Shown here piece after piece: positions 14,623-23,516 of a stretch of DNA of 64,000 nucleotides. The translations under genes and the position numbers were made by a program. The stretch lies in NCBI GenBank assembly GCA_029262275.1, contig JAJCZS010000007.1, positions 122,785 to 186,784 on the forward strand, written 5' to 3'. The DNA comes from Deltaproteobacteria bacterium (GTDB taxonomy: Bacteria > Desulfobacterota_D > UBA1144 > Nemesobacterales > UBA2774). Numbering within the stretch: position 1 is the first letter of the stretch; every line of letters begins with the position of its first letter. Below the pieces are notes generated by a model. The model did no database searches, was not told where the DNA came from, and was given only the letters and a program-made list of their open reading frames with translations.

Positions 14623-15402
14623 GTGAAAGTGAACTATCTGGAAATAGCTGAGCAAGCAGCAAGAGAAGCAGGAGTAGTCCTTCTAGAGAACCTGGGGAAG
14701 GTTAAAGAGATTGAGTTTAAGGCTAAGAACAGTCTTGTAACTGAAGTGGATAAACTGTCAGAAGAGATAATAATAAACAAGATTAAAAAGAGCTTCCCTT
14801 CACATGATATTTTTGCTGAGGAGTCGGGAAGAGATTCTGAGGATTCTGACCACCTCTGGTTAATAGATCCTATCGACGGTACTACCAACTACGCTCATGC
14901 ATATCCTTTTTTTTCAATATCAATAGCGCTTGAAGTAAACGGTGTGGTAGAAGTTGGATTAGTTTATGACCCTGTAAAAGACGAGATGTTCACAGCGGAG
15001 CTTGCTAAGGGTGCATATCTTAACAACAAACCTATAGAAGTTTCTAAATCATATGCTATTGAGCATTCCCACGTTTGCACTGGGTTTATGCATGAGATCG
15101 AGTGGATGGTAGAGGCAAATATAAAACATTTTGGAAATTTTATAAGACGTGCAAGAGCAGTAAGGCGCGATGGCTCGGCGGCTCTAGATGTTTGTTATGT
15201 AGCGTGCGGTAGATTTGATGGCTTCTGGGAGCTTGGACTTAATCCCTGGGACACCGCAGCAGCGGTGCTGATATTAAAAGAAGCTGGGGGACATATAACT
15301 ACATTCTCTGGCGGTGAATATAGCATCTATATGAAAGAAATACTTGCATCAAATTCAATAGTGCATGATCAAATGATCGAAATTTTAGCGCTCGAGGATT
15401 AA
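14623..15402 (+). CDS. suhB: Inositol-1-monophosphatase family protein
   Basis: Mg2+-dependent phosphatase of the IMPase/SuhB family, 259 aa. Metal ligands lie in 'FAEESG' (Glu), 'WLIDPIDGTTNYAH' (two Asp) and 'NPWDTAAAVLILKEAGG' (Asp). It hydrolyses inositol phosphates and sometimes other sugar phosphates or NADP. SuhB also binds transcription complexes in Escherichia coli, which cannot be inferred here. The start is a GTG at 14623 (or GTG 14629, better spaced from AGGGG). The next gene begins 21 nt after its stop and is probably co-transcribed. Confidence 0.93.
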   Translation: MKVNYLEIAEQAAREAGVVLLENLGKVKEIEFKAKNSLVTEVDKLSEEIIINKIKKSFPSHDIFAEESGRDSEDSDHLWLIDPIDGTTNYAHAYPFFSISIALEVNGVVEVGLVYDPVKDEMFTAELAKGAYLNNKPIEVSKSYAIEHSHVCTGFMHEIEWMVEANIKHFGNFIRRARAVRRDGSAALDVCYVACGRFDGFWELGLNPWDTAAAVLILKEAGGHITTFSGGEYSIYMKEILASNSIVHDQMIEILALED

Positions 15403-15423
15403 ATGACCTATACTGGGAGAAGT

Positions 15424-16452
15424 ATGAAAACTTTTATAGCCGTTCTTACATTTCTGGTTTTTTCAGTCACAGCATTCGCTCAAGATAAAGACCAGTCTAA
15501 ATATTACTATATAGGCAGTATAGGAGACGGTCTTTCTATACAAATGGAGCTTTCATTAGAAGGCAGCGATGTGCAAGGATCTTATTATTATAATAAATAC
15601 GGAACGCCCATAGATTTATCCGGGCAAATAAATTCTAAGGATTCTACAATTACACTGACAGAAAAAGCAGATAAGGGAGAAAGTGGAGGAAAATTTGCAG
15701 GCTCTTTCACTCCAATCGGTGGAGGATTGGGAACAACTATGGAAGGCACATTCTCTAAGTCCGCTAAGCTTCCATTTAAACTTACCAAAGTGGCCAATTA
15801 TGAGTTCTCTGTAATAAAACAAGGTAATTTTAGCGAAGCCAAATGGTCATATCCTAAATTGATATCAAAAAATGAAGTAATACAAAAAATCTCAAACAAA
15901 CTCTACGATAGAATGAAGCCTCAAATAGAGGAATATCAAAAAGATGCTAAAGAAGGTTTCATGGAAGATCTGATTACAAGCACTTGGATATTTAATTATG
16001 ACTACTCTATTGAGTATTACTCAGATGAGCTCTTTAGCTTCACAGGTCTTGTGTATTCGTATACTGGAGGCGCTCATGGTAACACTTATTTTGTATCATC
16101 AAACTATTCAATTAATGAAAAAGATTCAAAGCTATTAGAGTTGTCTGATCTTTTCAAAAAAGATTCAAATTATGTAAAAGTTTTATCTGACTTCATAATC
16201 AAAGATCTCAAAAAGCAAAAAGCGGGCTGGGTTGTAAACGGCGAGATTAAATCTCTTAAGGAAGATGAAATAGGCCCCTTCGCCCTATCTCCAAGGGGAA
16301 TTCAGTTTGCTTTTGCGCCCTATGCAGTTGGACCTTATTCTGATGGGGCATTTTTCGTCACTATAAGCTACTACAAATTAAAAAATATAATAAAAACTGA
16401 TGGGCCACTTGCACATTTCATCAAATCTCGAGAAACTAAAATAGAGCAATGA
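15424..16452 (+). CDS. Secreted DUF3298-type (RsiV/PdaC-like) protein
   Basis: Periplasmic or secreted protein of 342 aa. A signal peptide 'MKTFIAVLTFLVFSVTAFAQ' probably cleaves after A-F-A. A beta-rich N-terminal half ('GSIGDGLSIQMELSLEGS') precedes a DUF4163/DUF3298-type C-terminal half, recognised by 'YTGGAHGNTY' and 'FAFAPYAVGPYSDGAFFVTI'. These modules occur in RsiV anti-sigma factors and PdaC and may bind lysozyme or peptidoglycan. No catalytic residues are recognised. The track start at 15403 is rejected for ATG 15424, which has GGGAGAAG upstream and yields a proper signal peptide. Confidence 0.8.
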   Translation: MKTFIAVLTFLVFSVTAFAQDKDQSKYYYIGSIGDGLSIQMELSLEGSDVQGSYYYNKYGTPIDLSGQINSKDSTITLTEKADKGESGGKFAGSFTPIGGGLGTTMEGTFSKSAKLPFKLTKVANYEFSVIKQGNFSEAKWSYPKLISKNEVIQKISNKLYDRMKPQIEEYQKDAKEGFMEDLITSTWIFNYDYSIEYYSDELFSFTGLVYSYTGGAHGNTYFVSSNYSINEKDSKLLELSDLFKKDSNYVKVLSDFIIKDLKKQKAGWVVNGEIKSLKEDEIGPFALSPRGIQFAFAPYAVGPYSDGAFFVTISYYKLKNIIKTDGPLAHFIKSRETKIEQ

Positions 16453-16463
16453 TTATTTCCGGC

Positions 16464-16469
16464 TATAAT
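16464..16469 (+). promoter_or_regulatory. -10 box 8 nt before the start codon (candidate leaderless transcript)
   Basis: TATAAT ends 8 nt before ATG 16478 and no Shine-Dalgarno lies between, so transcription should start at or next to the A of the ATG. The -35 is weak. Confidence 0.5.
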
Positions 16470-16477
16470 TAGAGACC

Positions 16478-17041
16478 ATGATCTCAGAGCAACTCAAAGA
16501 GCTAATTCGTCCAGCCGTACTCGTACAAAAAATAATTTGGTTTGTTATTGTTGGCTCTATAATTTTTTACATAGGGTTTGTGTATCTATTTCTAGGAGAC
16601 AATAAAGCTTTAACTTCATCTATAGGTGGCTACATAGAGCCTTTGATTTATATTCTAGCGGGGGCTTGTGTACTGGGATCAATATTTTATTACAGATATG
16701 CGCTCTCAGAGAACCAGCTTAGGCAGTTTCTGAATAAGGATATTGATCTTGAACTGCTGGCTAAGAATCCAAAGACAAAAGAAATAGACCAGGTCAAGCT
16801 CAAAAAGTTAAATTCTCTTTCTGAGGGTGAGACCAAAATATATTCTCTTATGTTTGAGCTTCAGAAAATAACAATTTTAACTTTAATACTAAATGAGCTA
16901 ACTATCATATTTGGCTCTGTTTTAGCTTTTGTAAATGATGACGCATCGAAGGTTATACCGTTTGCTATTGGCTCTTTGGTCTTGAGTTTCTGGATGTTCC
17001 CAAAACCTTGGGCATTAATCAATAGAGTTCAGAAGTTGTAG
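16478..17041 (+). CDS. Four-helix membrane protein of unknown function
   Basis: 187-aa protein with two N-terminal hydrophobic helices (about 20-40 and 50-70, ending 'FYYRYALSE'), a charged cytoplasmic segment of about 60 residues, and two further helices (about 125-150 and 155-175). I do not recognise a family. The arrangement of two helix pairs around a charged loop resembles small integral membrane proteins without known function. A TATAAT box sits 8 nt before the ATG, suggesting a leaderless mRNA. It is followed at 28 nt by the FAD monooxygenase, which has its own Shine-Dalgarno. Confidence 0.7.
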   Translation: MISEQLKELIRPAVLVQKIIWFVIVGSIIFYIGFVYLFLGDNKALTSSIGGYIEPLIYILAGACVLGSIFYYRYALSENQLRQFLNKDIDLELLAKNPKTKEIDQVKLKKLNSLSEGETKIYSLMFELQKITILTLILNELTIIFGSVLAFVNDDASKVIPFAIGSLVLSFWMFPKPWALINRVQKL

Positions 17042-17069
17042 GGCAAATTCAATTGCTGTGGAGGATTAA

Positions 17070-18728
17070 ATGCCATCTTCAAAAAGTAGTGATGTTGATG
17101 TACTTGTTGTTGGAGCCGGTCCCACCGGGCTTACAATGGCATGCGAGCTTCTTAGACATGGAATCACACCTAGAATAATAGATAAGGCCCTAGCACCGAC
17201 AGACAAATCTAAGGCTTTTGGAATACATGCCCGAACACTTGAGCTTCTAGATAATATCGGCATTGTGGACACATTTATTAAAGAGGGAAACGCATGTAAC
17301 GCATTTGATATGTACGACTGTGGGGAGCCTTTGACTAGCGTGATGTTCGACAGTATTGAAAGTAAATATCCTTTCGTTCTGATGCTAGCACAGAGCGATA
17401 CAGAGAGAATTCTGCATGAACATCTTGAGAGCTATGGAGTTGAGGTTGAGCGCAACACAGAACTGAAAAAGATAAAGCAGACTGAAAATGGAGTAGTTGC
17501 GACAATAAGGACTCCATATAATTCTACTGAAGAAATACAGTGTAAATATCTAGTAGGTTGTGATGGAGCACATAGCGTAACTAGACATCAGCTAAACTTC
17601 GATTTCAAAGGAGCTCCATATCCAAATTACTGGCTTCTGGCTGATTGTAATATCGATTGGAAATATCCTACTTTTCATCTCTCAATTTTTATTCATCCAA
17701 CAGGAGTAACGGCCTATTTCCCCTTGAGAGAAGATCGAGGACGACTTATGTTTGAGCTTGAGAACTCTCCAATTGATGAAGAGATGGCTCTTCCGGTTAT
17801 AGATGATGTGCACAAGTTAATGGAGGAGAGGGGGATCCAGCACAATGGTCTCTCTGATCCAAACTGGCTTGCATACTTTAAGCTTCATCATAGAATGGTA
17901 GATAAATATAGTGAGGATAGGGTATTTCTGTGTGGAGACGCGGCTCATATCCATAGCCCAATGGGTGGTCAGGGAATGAATACCGGCATACAAGATTCCT
18001 ACAACCTAGCTTGGAAAATGGCCCTTGTTCTCAAAGGCAATTCACCCGAGGCACTATTAGAGAGCTACAACACTGAGAGGCACCGAGTAGGAAAACAAGT
18101 AGTTAATCTTACTGACACAGCTACAAAAATGGCTACTATTCATAATCCAGTGGTAAGTGTAATTAGAAACAAAGTGGTGGGGGTTTTATCTAAAATTACA
18201 CCGGTTCAAGAAAAAATAGTAAGCACTCTAGCACAGCTTGAGTTTCATTATAAAGACAGCCCAATTGTGGAGGAAAGGTGGTTTGAGTCAAAAGAGGTCG
18301 AAGGATATGTTCCACATGGAAATGATCTAAAAGCTGGAGAGAGGTTTAAAGATTACAGTCTTCAAAGTAGGGATGGTAAAAGCACTACTGAGCTATACAA
18401 ATTATTAAAAGGATCAGAACACGAACTCCTTATTTTTACTGGCACCGAGCCCGAAGTTATGGAAATAGATGAGATCTCAAAGATAGTTGAATCTGCTAAA
18501 CAATATGGCGCCCTTATTGAAGCACATTTAATAATTGGCGCTGAAGAAATACCCACTGGGTTGCCTGAAGTGGTTTCCTCTTGGATTGATAACGGGGACA
18601 TGCACAAGGATTTTGGAGCTGCAAAATCTAGTCTCTACCTAATTCGCCCTGACGGCTATATAGCATTTCGTAATCAGCCAGCTAGTGCATCAGATCTAGA
18701 AGAGTATCTAGCAACTATTTTTATTTAA
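17070..18728 (+). CDS. FAD-dependent aromatic monooxygenase (PheA/TfdB-like)
   Basis: Group A flavoprotein hydroxylase of 552 aa. The Rossmann GxGxxG is 'VVGAGPTGL' (about residues 13-21), the DG motif is 'GCDGAHSVTR', the GD motif is 'FLCGDAAHIHSPMGGQGMN', and a C-terminal thioredoxin-like domain ends in 'LYLIRPDGYIAFR'. That layout is typical of PheA/TfdB-type phenol and polyketide hydroxylases using NAD(P)H and O2. Substrate unknown. GGAGG precedes the ATG. The DHA2 exporter follows after 21 nt, so the pair may modify and expel an aromatic compound. Confidence 0.92.
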   Translation: MPSSKSSDVDVLVVGAGPTGLTMACELLRHGITPRIIDKALAPTDKSKAFGIHARTLELLDNIGIVDTFIKEGNACNAFDMYDCGEPLTSVMFDSIESKYPFVLMLAQSDTERILHEHLESYGVEVERNTELKKIKQTENGVVATIRTPYNSTEEIQCKYLVGCDGAHSVTRHQLNFDFKGAPYPNYWLLADCNIDWKYPTFHLSIFIHPTGVTAYFPLREDRGRLMFELENSPIDEEMALPVIDDVHKLMEERGIQHNGLSDPNWLAYFKLHHRMVDKYSEDRVFLCGDAAHIHSPMGGQGMNTGIQDSYNLAWKMALVLKGNSPEALLESYNTERHRVGKQVVNLTDTATKMATIHNPVVSVIRNKVVGVLSKITPVQEKIVSTLAQLEFHYKDSPIVEERWFESKEVEGYVPHGNDLKAGERFKDYSLQSRDGKSTTELYKLLKGSEHELLIFTGTEPEVMEIDEISKIVESAKQYGALIEAHLIIGAEEIPTGLPEVVSSWIDNGDMHKDFGAAKSSLYLIRPDGYIAFRNQPASASDLEEYLATIFI

Positions 18729-18749
18729 CTAGTATCTTGGACAGAGATT

Positions 18750-20111
18750 ATGGAAATACTCATCAACGAGAATAATCGCAAGTGGGTTATCCTTACTATA
18801 GCTAGTTTGGCGTTTGGGCTTATCATGCTTGATGAAACGGTTGTGGCTGTTTCATTGCCTACAATGCAGCATGACCTTTCAATGAGTATTCTGCAGTCTC
18901 ACTGGGTCATCAATTCATACCTTCTAGTTATTGCAGGTTTTATCGCAGTGGGCGGAAAGCTTGGCGATATAATTGGCTATAAAACTTTATTTATAACTGG
19001 AGTTTTAATATTCGGGGTTTTTTCTCTGGCCGCAGGTTTTTCCCAAAATGCTGCCTGGATATTGACTTCTAGGGCTTTGCAGGGATTCGGAGCAGCTATA
19101 ATCTTTCCAGCTTCCATGGCCCTATTAGCACTTACTTTTCCCTCAAACCAAAGGGGTATGGCGATGGGCATATACGGGGCAATTGGCTCATCATGCAGTG
19201 CACTTGGACCGCTCATCGGAGGGTATCTTACTACTGAAGTTTCCTGGCGTTGGATTTTCTGGATTAACTTTCCGATAATTGTACTAATACTTCTCGTCTT
19301 TTTAGCTGTTTGGCGGGAACCATCTTTGAACACACGTAGGCCACGCATTGATGTTTTTGGGCTGATAACTCTAGTTATAGGTATTAGCTCACTCGTTCTT
19401 GCAATAATGCAGGGAGCAGAATGGGGATGGGGCTCAACTACAATCATAGGCCTCTTTATTGCTGCAGCTTTATTTTTAATTATGTTCTATATAATAGAGT
19501 TAGGGGTCAAAGAGCCTTTGATCGAGATTGATTTATTTAGAAATGGCACATTCTCATCTTCAAATCTTGTTATTTTCACGGGTCAGTTTACCAAAATAGC
19601 AGTTATTGTTTTTGGTGCTTTATATTTGCAGCAGATACTAAAGATGGATCCACTAAAAGCTGGGCTAGCACTCTTTCCTGCTTTAGTGCCGATCCCGATT
19701 ATGGCAATTCTTGCTGGAAACGCAACAGATAAATACGGAGCCAGATATCCAGTGCTTGTTGGGCTGCTTCTGGCTGCTGTAGCTCTGTTCCTTATGGGAT
19801 TGACTGCAGGCACGGACAGATACCTATTTCTTGTTCCGACACTTCTACTTTGGGGTATTTCTGTAGCCTGGATGTTCGCCCCTGCATTGGTGGCTGTAAT
19901 GAACTCGGTTCCTATTGAAAAACAGGGTCAGGCGAGCGGAATAGTTTTAACTGCACAAATATTCGGAGCCACAATCGGCTTGGCTATACTTAGTGCTGTA
20001 CTAAACGAACTCCATAGTTTTAGAATTGTATTTATACTAACTTCAGCAGTTGCATTCTTTACATTGGTTCTCGGATGGATTTATTTGGAAAGAAAAAATA
20101 AGACAAGTTAA
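18750..20111 (+). CDS. DHA2-type major facilitator multidrug exporter
   Basis: MFS drug:H+ antiporter of 453 aa with the DHA2 motif D1 'LDETVVAVSLPTMQHDL' in TM1, motif A 'GGKLGDIIGYKTLF' between TM2 and TM3, and motif C-like 'GPLIGGYLTTEVSWRWIFW'. EmrB/QacA relatives have 14 TM helices. This one is at the short end of that range. It is co-directional with, and 21 nt after, the FAD monooxygenase, suggesting export of that enzyme's product or of a shared substrate. No regulator is adjacent. Confidence 0.92.
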   Translation: MEILINENNRKWVILTIASLAFGLIMLDETVVAVSLPTMQHDLSMSILQSHWVINSYLLVIAGFIAVGGKLGDIIGYKTLFITGVLIFGVFSLAAGFSQNAAWILTSRALQGFGAAIIFPASMALLALTFPSNQRGMAMGIYGAIGSSCSALGPLIGGYLTTEVSWRWIFWINFPIIVLILLVFLAVWREPSLNTRRPRIDVFGLITLVIGISSLVLAIMQGAEWGWGSTTIIGLFIAAALFLIMFYIIELGVKEPLIEIDLFRNGTFSSSNLVIFTGQFTKIAVIVFGALYLQQILKMDPLKAGLALFPALVPIPIMAILAGNATDKYGARYPVLVGLLLAAVALFLMGLTAGTDRYLFLVPTLLLWGISVAWMFAPALVAVMNSVPIEKQGQASGIVLTAQIFGATIGLAILSAVLNELHSFRIVFILTSAVAFFTLVLGWIYLERKNKTS

Positions 20112-20181
20112 AACCAGTAATAAATCTCAATATATTAAAAACATGTTTTAAAATGTGCAGCTCGTAGGTAATTTATAATTC

Positions 20182-21273
20182 ATGCTATCAAGTACCGCTA
20201 AATATATAATACTGTTTATAGCTATTTTTGCTGTCCTCTTATTTATTGGCTCTACAAACTTTAACACTCCCAACTCGAACCAATCACATGATCTAACTTA
20301 TAAAGGTGCTGTGCTTGCTCATATACACAGAATAGGTAACGGCTACGGTTCTACTCCTTCAAAAGAGATGCACAAGCATTTAAACGAGATTGGGTATAAC
20401 TTTGTTCAGTTAAATACATTTGCCTATATGTGGGATAGGAAACGCACTAAGGTACATTCGGGAGGCGATCCGTCCATGGCCACACCCTTTGTTGAGAGTG
20501 AGATACAAAACCTACACGAAATGGGTTTTAAGGTGATGCTGAAGCCGCATATTTGGATTGGCGGACACAATTTGGATCCTGACAACTGGAGGAGTAAAAT
20601 AGATTTTGAAGATCCTCTTAAAAGAAGAAAGTGGTTTGATAGTTATACAGAATTTATATTAAGCGAAGCAGAGCTTGCACAAAGAGCGGGGGTTGAGATG
20701 TTAGTCGTCGGCACTGAACTTGTCGGAGTTTCCAAATATACGGATGAATGGGATAAGTTGATTAAGAAAATAAGAGGGGTTTATTCTGGGAAACTTACAT
20801 ATGCAGCCGAGGGTATGAATGCACAAAAGATTGAGTTTTGGGATGATCTGGACTATATCGGAATTGATGCATATTTTCCTTTAAGTGATAAAAATAGTCC
20901 TAGTTTGGAAGAACTGACTCAAGGTTGGACAAAATATGAGTCTGAAATCAGAGCTCTATCTGAAAAATATGATAAGCAGGTTATTTTCACAGAGATTGGA
21001 TTTAAATCTGTAGAAGGAACAGCTATAAAACCTTGGGAGTGGAAACAAGATGGCAAAGTGAGCCAGGAAGACCAGGCACTTGCGTTTGAAGCAACTAGGC
21101 TTGCTTTCAGAGATAAACCTTATCTTGCCGGGGTTTTTGTCTGGAAATACTTCACTGATATGAATAGTTATGAGAGAGGGAATGTGGAGAAGGGTTTTAC
21201 TCCGTATAGAAAAAAAGCGGAGAACGTAATATACGAGTGGTTTGGAATAAATGACAAAGAAGCTGTTAAATAA
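20182..21273 (+). CDS. GH113-like glycoside hydrolase, membrane-anchored
   Basis: Predicted TIM-barrel glycosidase of 363 aa with an N-terminal hydrophobic anchor or signal (about residues 8-24). Candidate catalytic acids are Glu179 in 'VVGTELVG' (end of strand 4) and Glu271 in 'IFTEIGF' (end of strand 7), the clan GH-A layout. Both motifs and the 'KPHIWIGG' strand resemble GH113, a family with beta-mannanases. Substrate is not predictable. The TATAAT at 20174-20179 is only 2 nt from the ATG, too close to drive this start, so the real promoter or start is uncertain. It stands alone between gene blocks. Confidence 0.8.
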   Translation: MLSSTAKYIILFIAIFAVLLFIGSTNFNTPNSNQSHDLTYKGAVLAHIHRIGNGYGSTPSKEMHKHLNEIGYNFVQLNTFAYMWDRKRTKVHSGGDPSMATPFVESEIQNLHEMGFKVMLKPHIWIGGHNLDPDNWRSKIDFEDPLKRRKWFDSYTEFILSEAELAQRAGVEMLVVGTELVGVSKYTDEWDKLIKKIRGVYSGKLTYAAEGMNAQKIEFWDDLDYIGIDAYFPLSDKNSPSLEELTQGWTKYESEIRALSEKYDKQVIFTEIGFKSVEGTAIKPWEWKQDGKVSQEDQALAFEATRLAFRDKPYLAGVFVWKYFTDMNSYERGNVEKGFTPYRKKAENVIYEWFGINDKEAVK

Positions 21274-21284
21274 AATCTTAATAT

Positions 21285-21911
21285 CTAATTAACATAAAGT
21301 ATCCACCCGCTTTCATTGGCCTTTAGAATTCCTGTAAGGGTTACATTTTCCCTCTTAGGATTTTTCTCTATTGAAACCACGTCTTCAAGCGTTCCATGAA
21401 GAGCATAAATTTCACCATCATCTGTTTGTATAAAATGAGCATGTGGCTTAGCTTCGTTGCATGGTCCATCGGCTATCTTTGGTCTTACACTTCCTTCTTT
21501 TTGATTTGGAAATACACACAGTACAGTTCCTGTAACTGTGGTTTTAATTGAATTTTCTTCAAGCTCTAAAGATGGAGTGTAGAGCTGCCAAGCTCTTTGA
21601 TGACCCACGGTCTTGCCTTTAAGTCTAAGTGGAAGCCGGTAGCCCATCCTAGATTTAGAGTTTTGCTTAATTTTTTCTATTTCTTCTTGTGATCCATGTA
21701 GCGAATAGAGGTCACCGTCAACACCAAGGAGGTAAAGTAAACCTGTGCACTCTGTAAATTCTTTTGATACACTAGCCTGTCCCATCTCATCTATTTGAAC
21801 ACATACAAGCTGTCCTCTTACAATTTGCGTATCATCAGTTTGAGCAAAACTGTTTAACGATAGAATTGCTATGGTTACTATGCTAAGACTGAGAACAATT
21901 ATTTTGCGCAT
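21285..21911 (-). CDS. Secreted protein with two tandem ~80-residue repeats, unknown function
   Basis: 208-aa protein with a signal peptide cleaved near 'NSFAQ' (residue 23-24). It consists of two homologous units, about 32-112 and 127-207. Each has a 'G-x-L/V-C-V' strand, a second Cys 18-19 residues later (C37/C55 and C132/C151, probable disulfides), the shared motif 'GDLYSLHGSQEEI' / 'GEIYALHGTLEDV', and a closing 'W-x-L-Y' strand. I do not recognise the family. The fold is probably a small beta-barrel duplicated in tandem. GGAGGT lies 5 nt before the ATG. Confidence 0.8.
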   Translation of the reverse strand: MRKIIVLSLSIVTIAILSLNSFAQTDDTQIVRGQLVCVQIDEMGQASVSKEFTECTGLLYLLGVDGDLYSLHGSQEEIEKIKQNSKSRMGYRLPLRLKGKTVGHQRAWQLYTPSLELEENSIKTTVTGTVLCVFPNQKEGSVRPKIADGPCNEAKPHAHFIQTDDGEIYALHGTLEDVVSIEKNPKRENVTLTGILKANESGWILYVN

Positions 21912-21997
21912 AAGGGACCTCCGCCATAATATTTCGAGTTAACTTAAGACTACACCAAATTAGATACACAATGAAAGGAAAAAGGTTCCGTCTAATC

Positions 21998-22393
21998 CTA
22001 CTTTTTTATTTTTAGTTCAGGAAGAAGCTCATTGATTGAATTTTGAAGAAATTCCCGCTCATGTACTTCGTTGTCGACTACTTCACCATTCCAAACAACT
22101 ATATCAAGATCAATTGTTCTGGGACCGTCTTTGTTTTCTGTCTTTACTCTCCCCATTCTATTTTCCAGATCTTTTAGCCAGAATTTTAAAGATGTAGAGT
22201 CCATTTCCGTTTCAACCAGGAATGCACAATTTAAGAAGTTGTCTTGGTTAGAGCAGCCAATGGGCTCTGTTTCGATTATGGCTGAGGTTTTGATTAAGTT
22301 AAGATGATTAGCTAAAGCGTTTTGTGCTTCTTTTATATTTTGATTGGGATCAATGTTTGATCCGGCCCCAATTACTACCTTATTTAGTTTCAT
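21998..22393 (-). CDS. folK: 2-amino-4-hydroxy-6-hydroxymethyldihydropteridine diphosphokinase
   Basis: HPPK transfers pyrophosphate from ATP to 6-hydroxymethyl-dihydropterin in folate synthesis. The protein has 'VIGAGSNIDPNQNIKEA' at the N-terminus and the HPPK signature 'GPRTIDLDIVVWNG', whose two Asp bind Mg2+. At 131 aa it is shorter than the usual 155-165, with a compact C-terminus. It starts 15 nt after folB and closes the reductase-folB-folK operon. Confidence 0.95.
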   Translation of the reverse strand: MKLNKVVIGAGSNIDPNQNIKEAQNALANHLNLIKTSAIIETEPIGCSNQDNFLNCAFLVETEMDSTSLKFWLKDLENRMGRVKTENKDGPRTIDLDIVVWNGEVVDNEVHEREFLQNSINELLPELKIKK

Positions 22394-22408
22394 AATCTTT
22401 TATGGATA

Positions 22409-22756
22409 CTACCTGCTTTGGGTTTGGGTTACGGATACAGTATCTGTAAAGCGAAGAGCACCTGGTTTATCAACCCTTACACTTGCTTTATCTACCTTCT
22501 CGTTTTCCATTACAATCTTTATCGCATCTCCTGCGATTCTTTCAATCAAATTAAAATCAGTTCCTTCAACCATCTCTATTATTTGCTTTGTGATAGTTTT
22601 ATAGTCAACAGTGTGTTCTATATCGTCAGTTTCTATAGCCTTGGTGCCGTCAAATTCCATCTCTATATTTATTATGACATCCTGCTTTGTCTCTTTTTCC
22701 CAATCGTAAATGCCAACGATTGTTCTGAGCTTTAAATTTTCAATTTTTATTATCAT
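22409..22756 (-). CDS. folB: Dihydroneopterin aldolase
   Basis: FolB cleaves dihydroneopterin to 6-hydroxymethyl-dihydropterin and glycolaldehyde. The 115-aa product has the family pattern 'LRTIVGIYDWEKETKQDV', 'HTVDYKTI', 'NLIERIA' and the C-terminal 'KPGALRFTDTVSVT'. The track ORF starts at 22798 inside the upstream reductase, but the family start M-I-I-K-I-E-N-L at 22756 is preceded by AGGAAG and lies 13 nt past the reductase stop. Confidence 0.95.
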   Translation of the reverse strand: MIIKIENLKLRTIVGIYDWEKETKQDVIINIEMEFDGTKAIETDDIEHTVDYKTITKQIIEMVEGTDFNLIERIAGDAIKIVMENEKVDKASVRVDKPGALRFTDTVSVTQTQSR

Positions 22757-22769
22757 AATTTTTATCTTC

Positions 22770-23483
22770 CTATACGAGGTGCTGACCTCCATCAACAAAA
22801 AGACATTGTCCGGTTACAAATGTATTGTCCAGTATATATTCTACAGCACTGATTATGTAATCCGGATTTCCGGGTTTTTTAAGAGGTGTGTTCTGAGCTA
22901 TTTTCTCTAGATATTCGAGACCCTTATCGGGTGGTGGGAGTATAGGGCCAGGACAGATCCCGTTTACTCTGATTTTAGGACCTAAGTCCTTTGCTGCCAT
23001 TAAAGTAAAATCTCTAAGCGACTTTTTAGTTAAGTTATATGAGAAATGTTTGGTTTCAATTTTGTTAATACGCATATCTAACATGTTGATAATTAACTCT
23101 GCACTATTTTCTTTGCTAAAATCCTGTGAGAGAAAAAATGGGGCTTTGAAGTTAGTATTGAAATCTCTGTCAAAAACTTCCTCAGTTACATCATTAAATG
23201 CAACGTCCTCAAATATTGAGGCACTATTTACCAATATTGCGCATTTAGGAAAAACCTCAAATACTTTAGGAATTAAAGTCCGTACTTGTTTTATATCTGA
23301 AAGATTGGCTTGAAATGTCTCTGCTTTTCTACCTTTAGCTCGGATTAACTCCGCTGTTTCTATAGCTTCTTTGTCTGAGTGGTTGTAATGTACAGCAATA
23401 TCGTACCCTCTTTCAGCCAGACTGAGTGATATTGCTTTTCCTAACCTCTTACCCCCACCAGTTATAAGTGCAGCTTTTCCCAT
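22770..23483 (-). CDS. folM: Pteridine reductase-like SDR (FolM/PTR1 type)
   Basis: Short-chain dehydrogenase of 237 aa. Its N-terminal nucleotide loop is 'TGGGKRLG', the Arg-containing form seen in pteridine reductases. The usual SDR Ser is replaced by Asp136 ('INMLDMRI'), followed 13 residues later by Tyr149 and then Lys153 ('YNLTK'). That D-x12-Y-x3-K spacing matches PTR1 (D181/Y194/K198). With folB and folK immediately downstream, a role in reducing dihydrofolate or dihydromonapterin is likely. Whether it replaces DHFR cannot be judged from the window, since folA and folP are not here. Confidence 0.85.
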   Translation of the reverse strand: MGKAALITGGGKRLGKAISLSLAERGYDIAVHYNHSDKEAIETAELIRAKGRKAETFQANLSDIKQVRTLIPKVFEVFPKCAILVNSASIFEDVAFNDVTEEVFDRDFNTNFKAPFFLSQDFSKENSAELIINMLDMRINKIETKHFSYNLTKKSLRDFTLMAAKDLGPKIRVNGICPGPILPPPDKGLEYLEKIAQNTPLKKPGNPDYIISAVEYILDNTFVTGQCLFVDGGQHLV

Positions 23484-23516
23484 AATGAATCTACGAAACT
23501 ATAAAGTAGTAGCCTG

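Noticed and set aside
18977-19447. 156-aa minus-strand ORF inside the DHA2 exporter gene
   Set aside because: It is a shadow of the transporter, with low-complexity composition and no family features.
20174-20179. TATAAT just before the GH113-like gene as its promoter
   Set aside because: It ends only 2 nt before the ATG, so transcription would begin inside the coding sequence; not usable for the annotated start.
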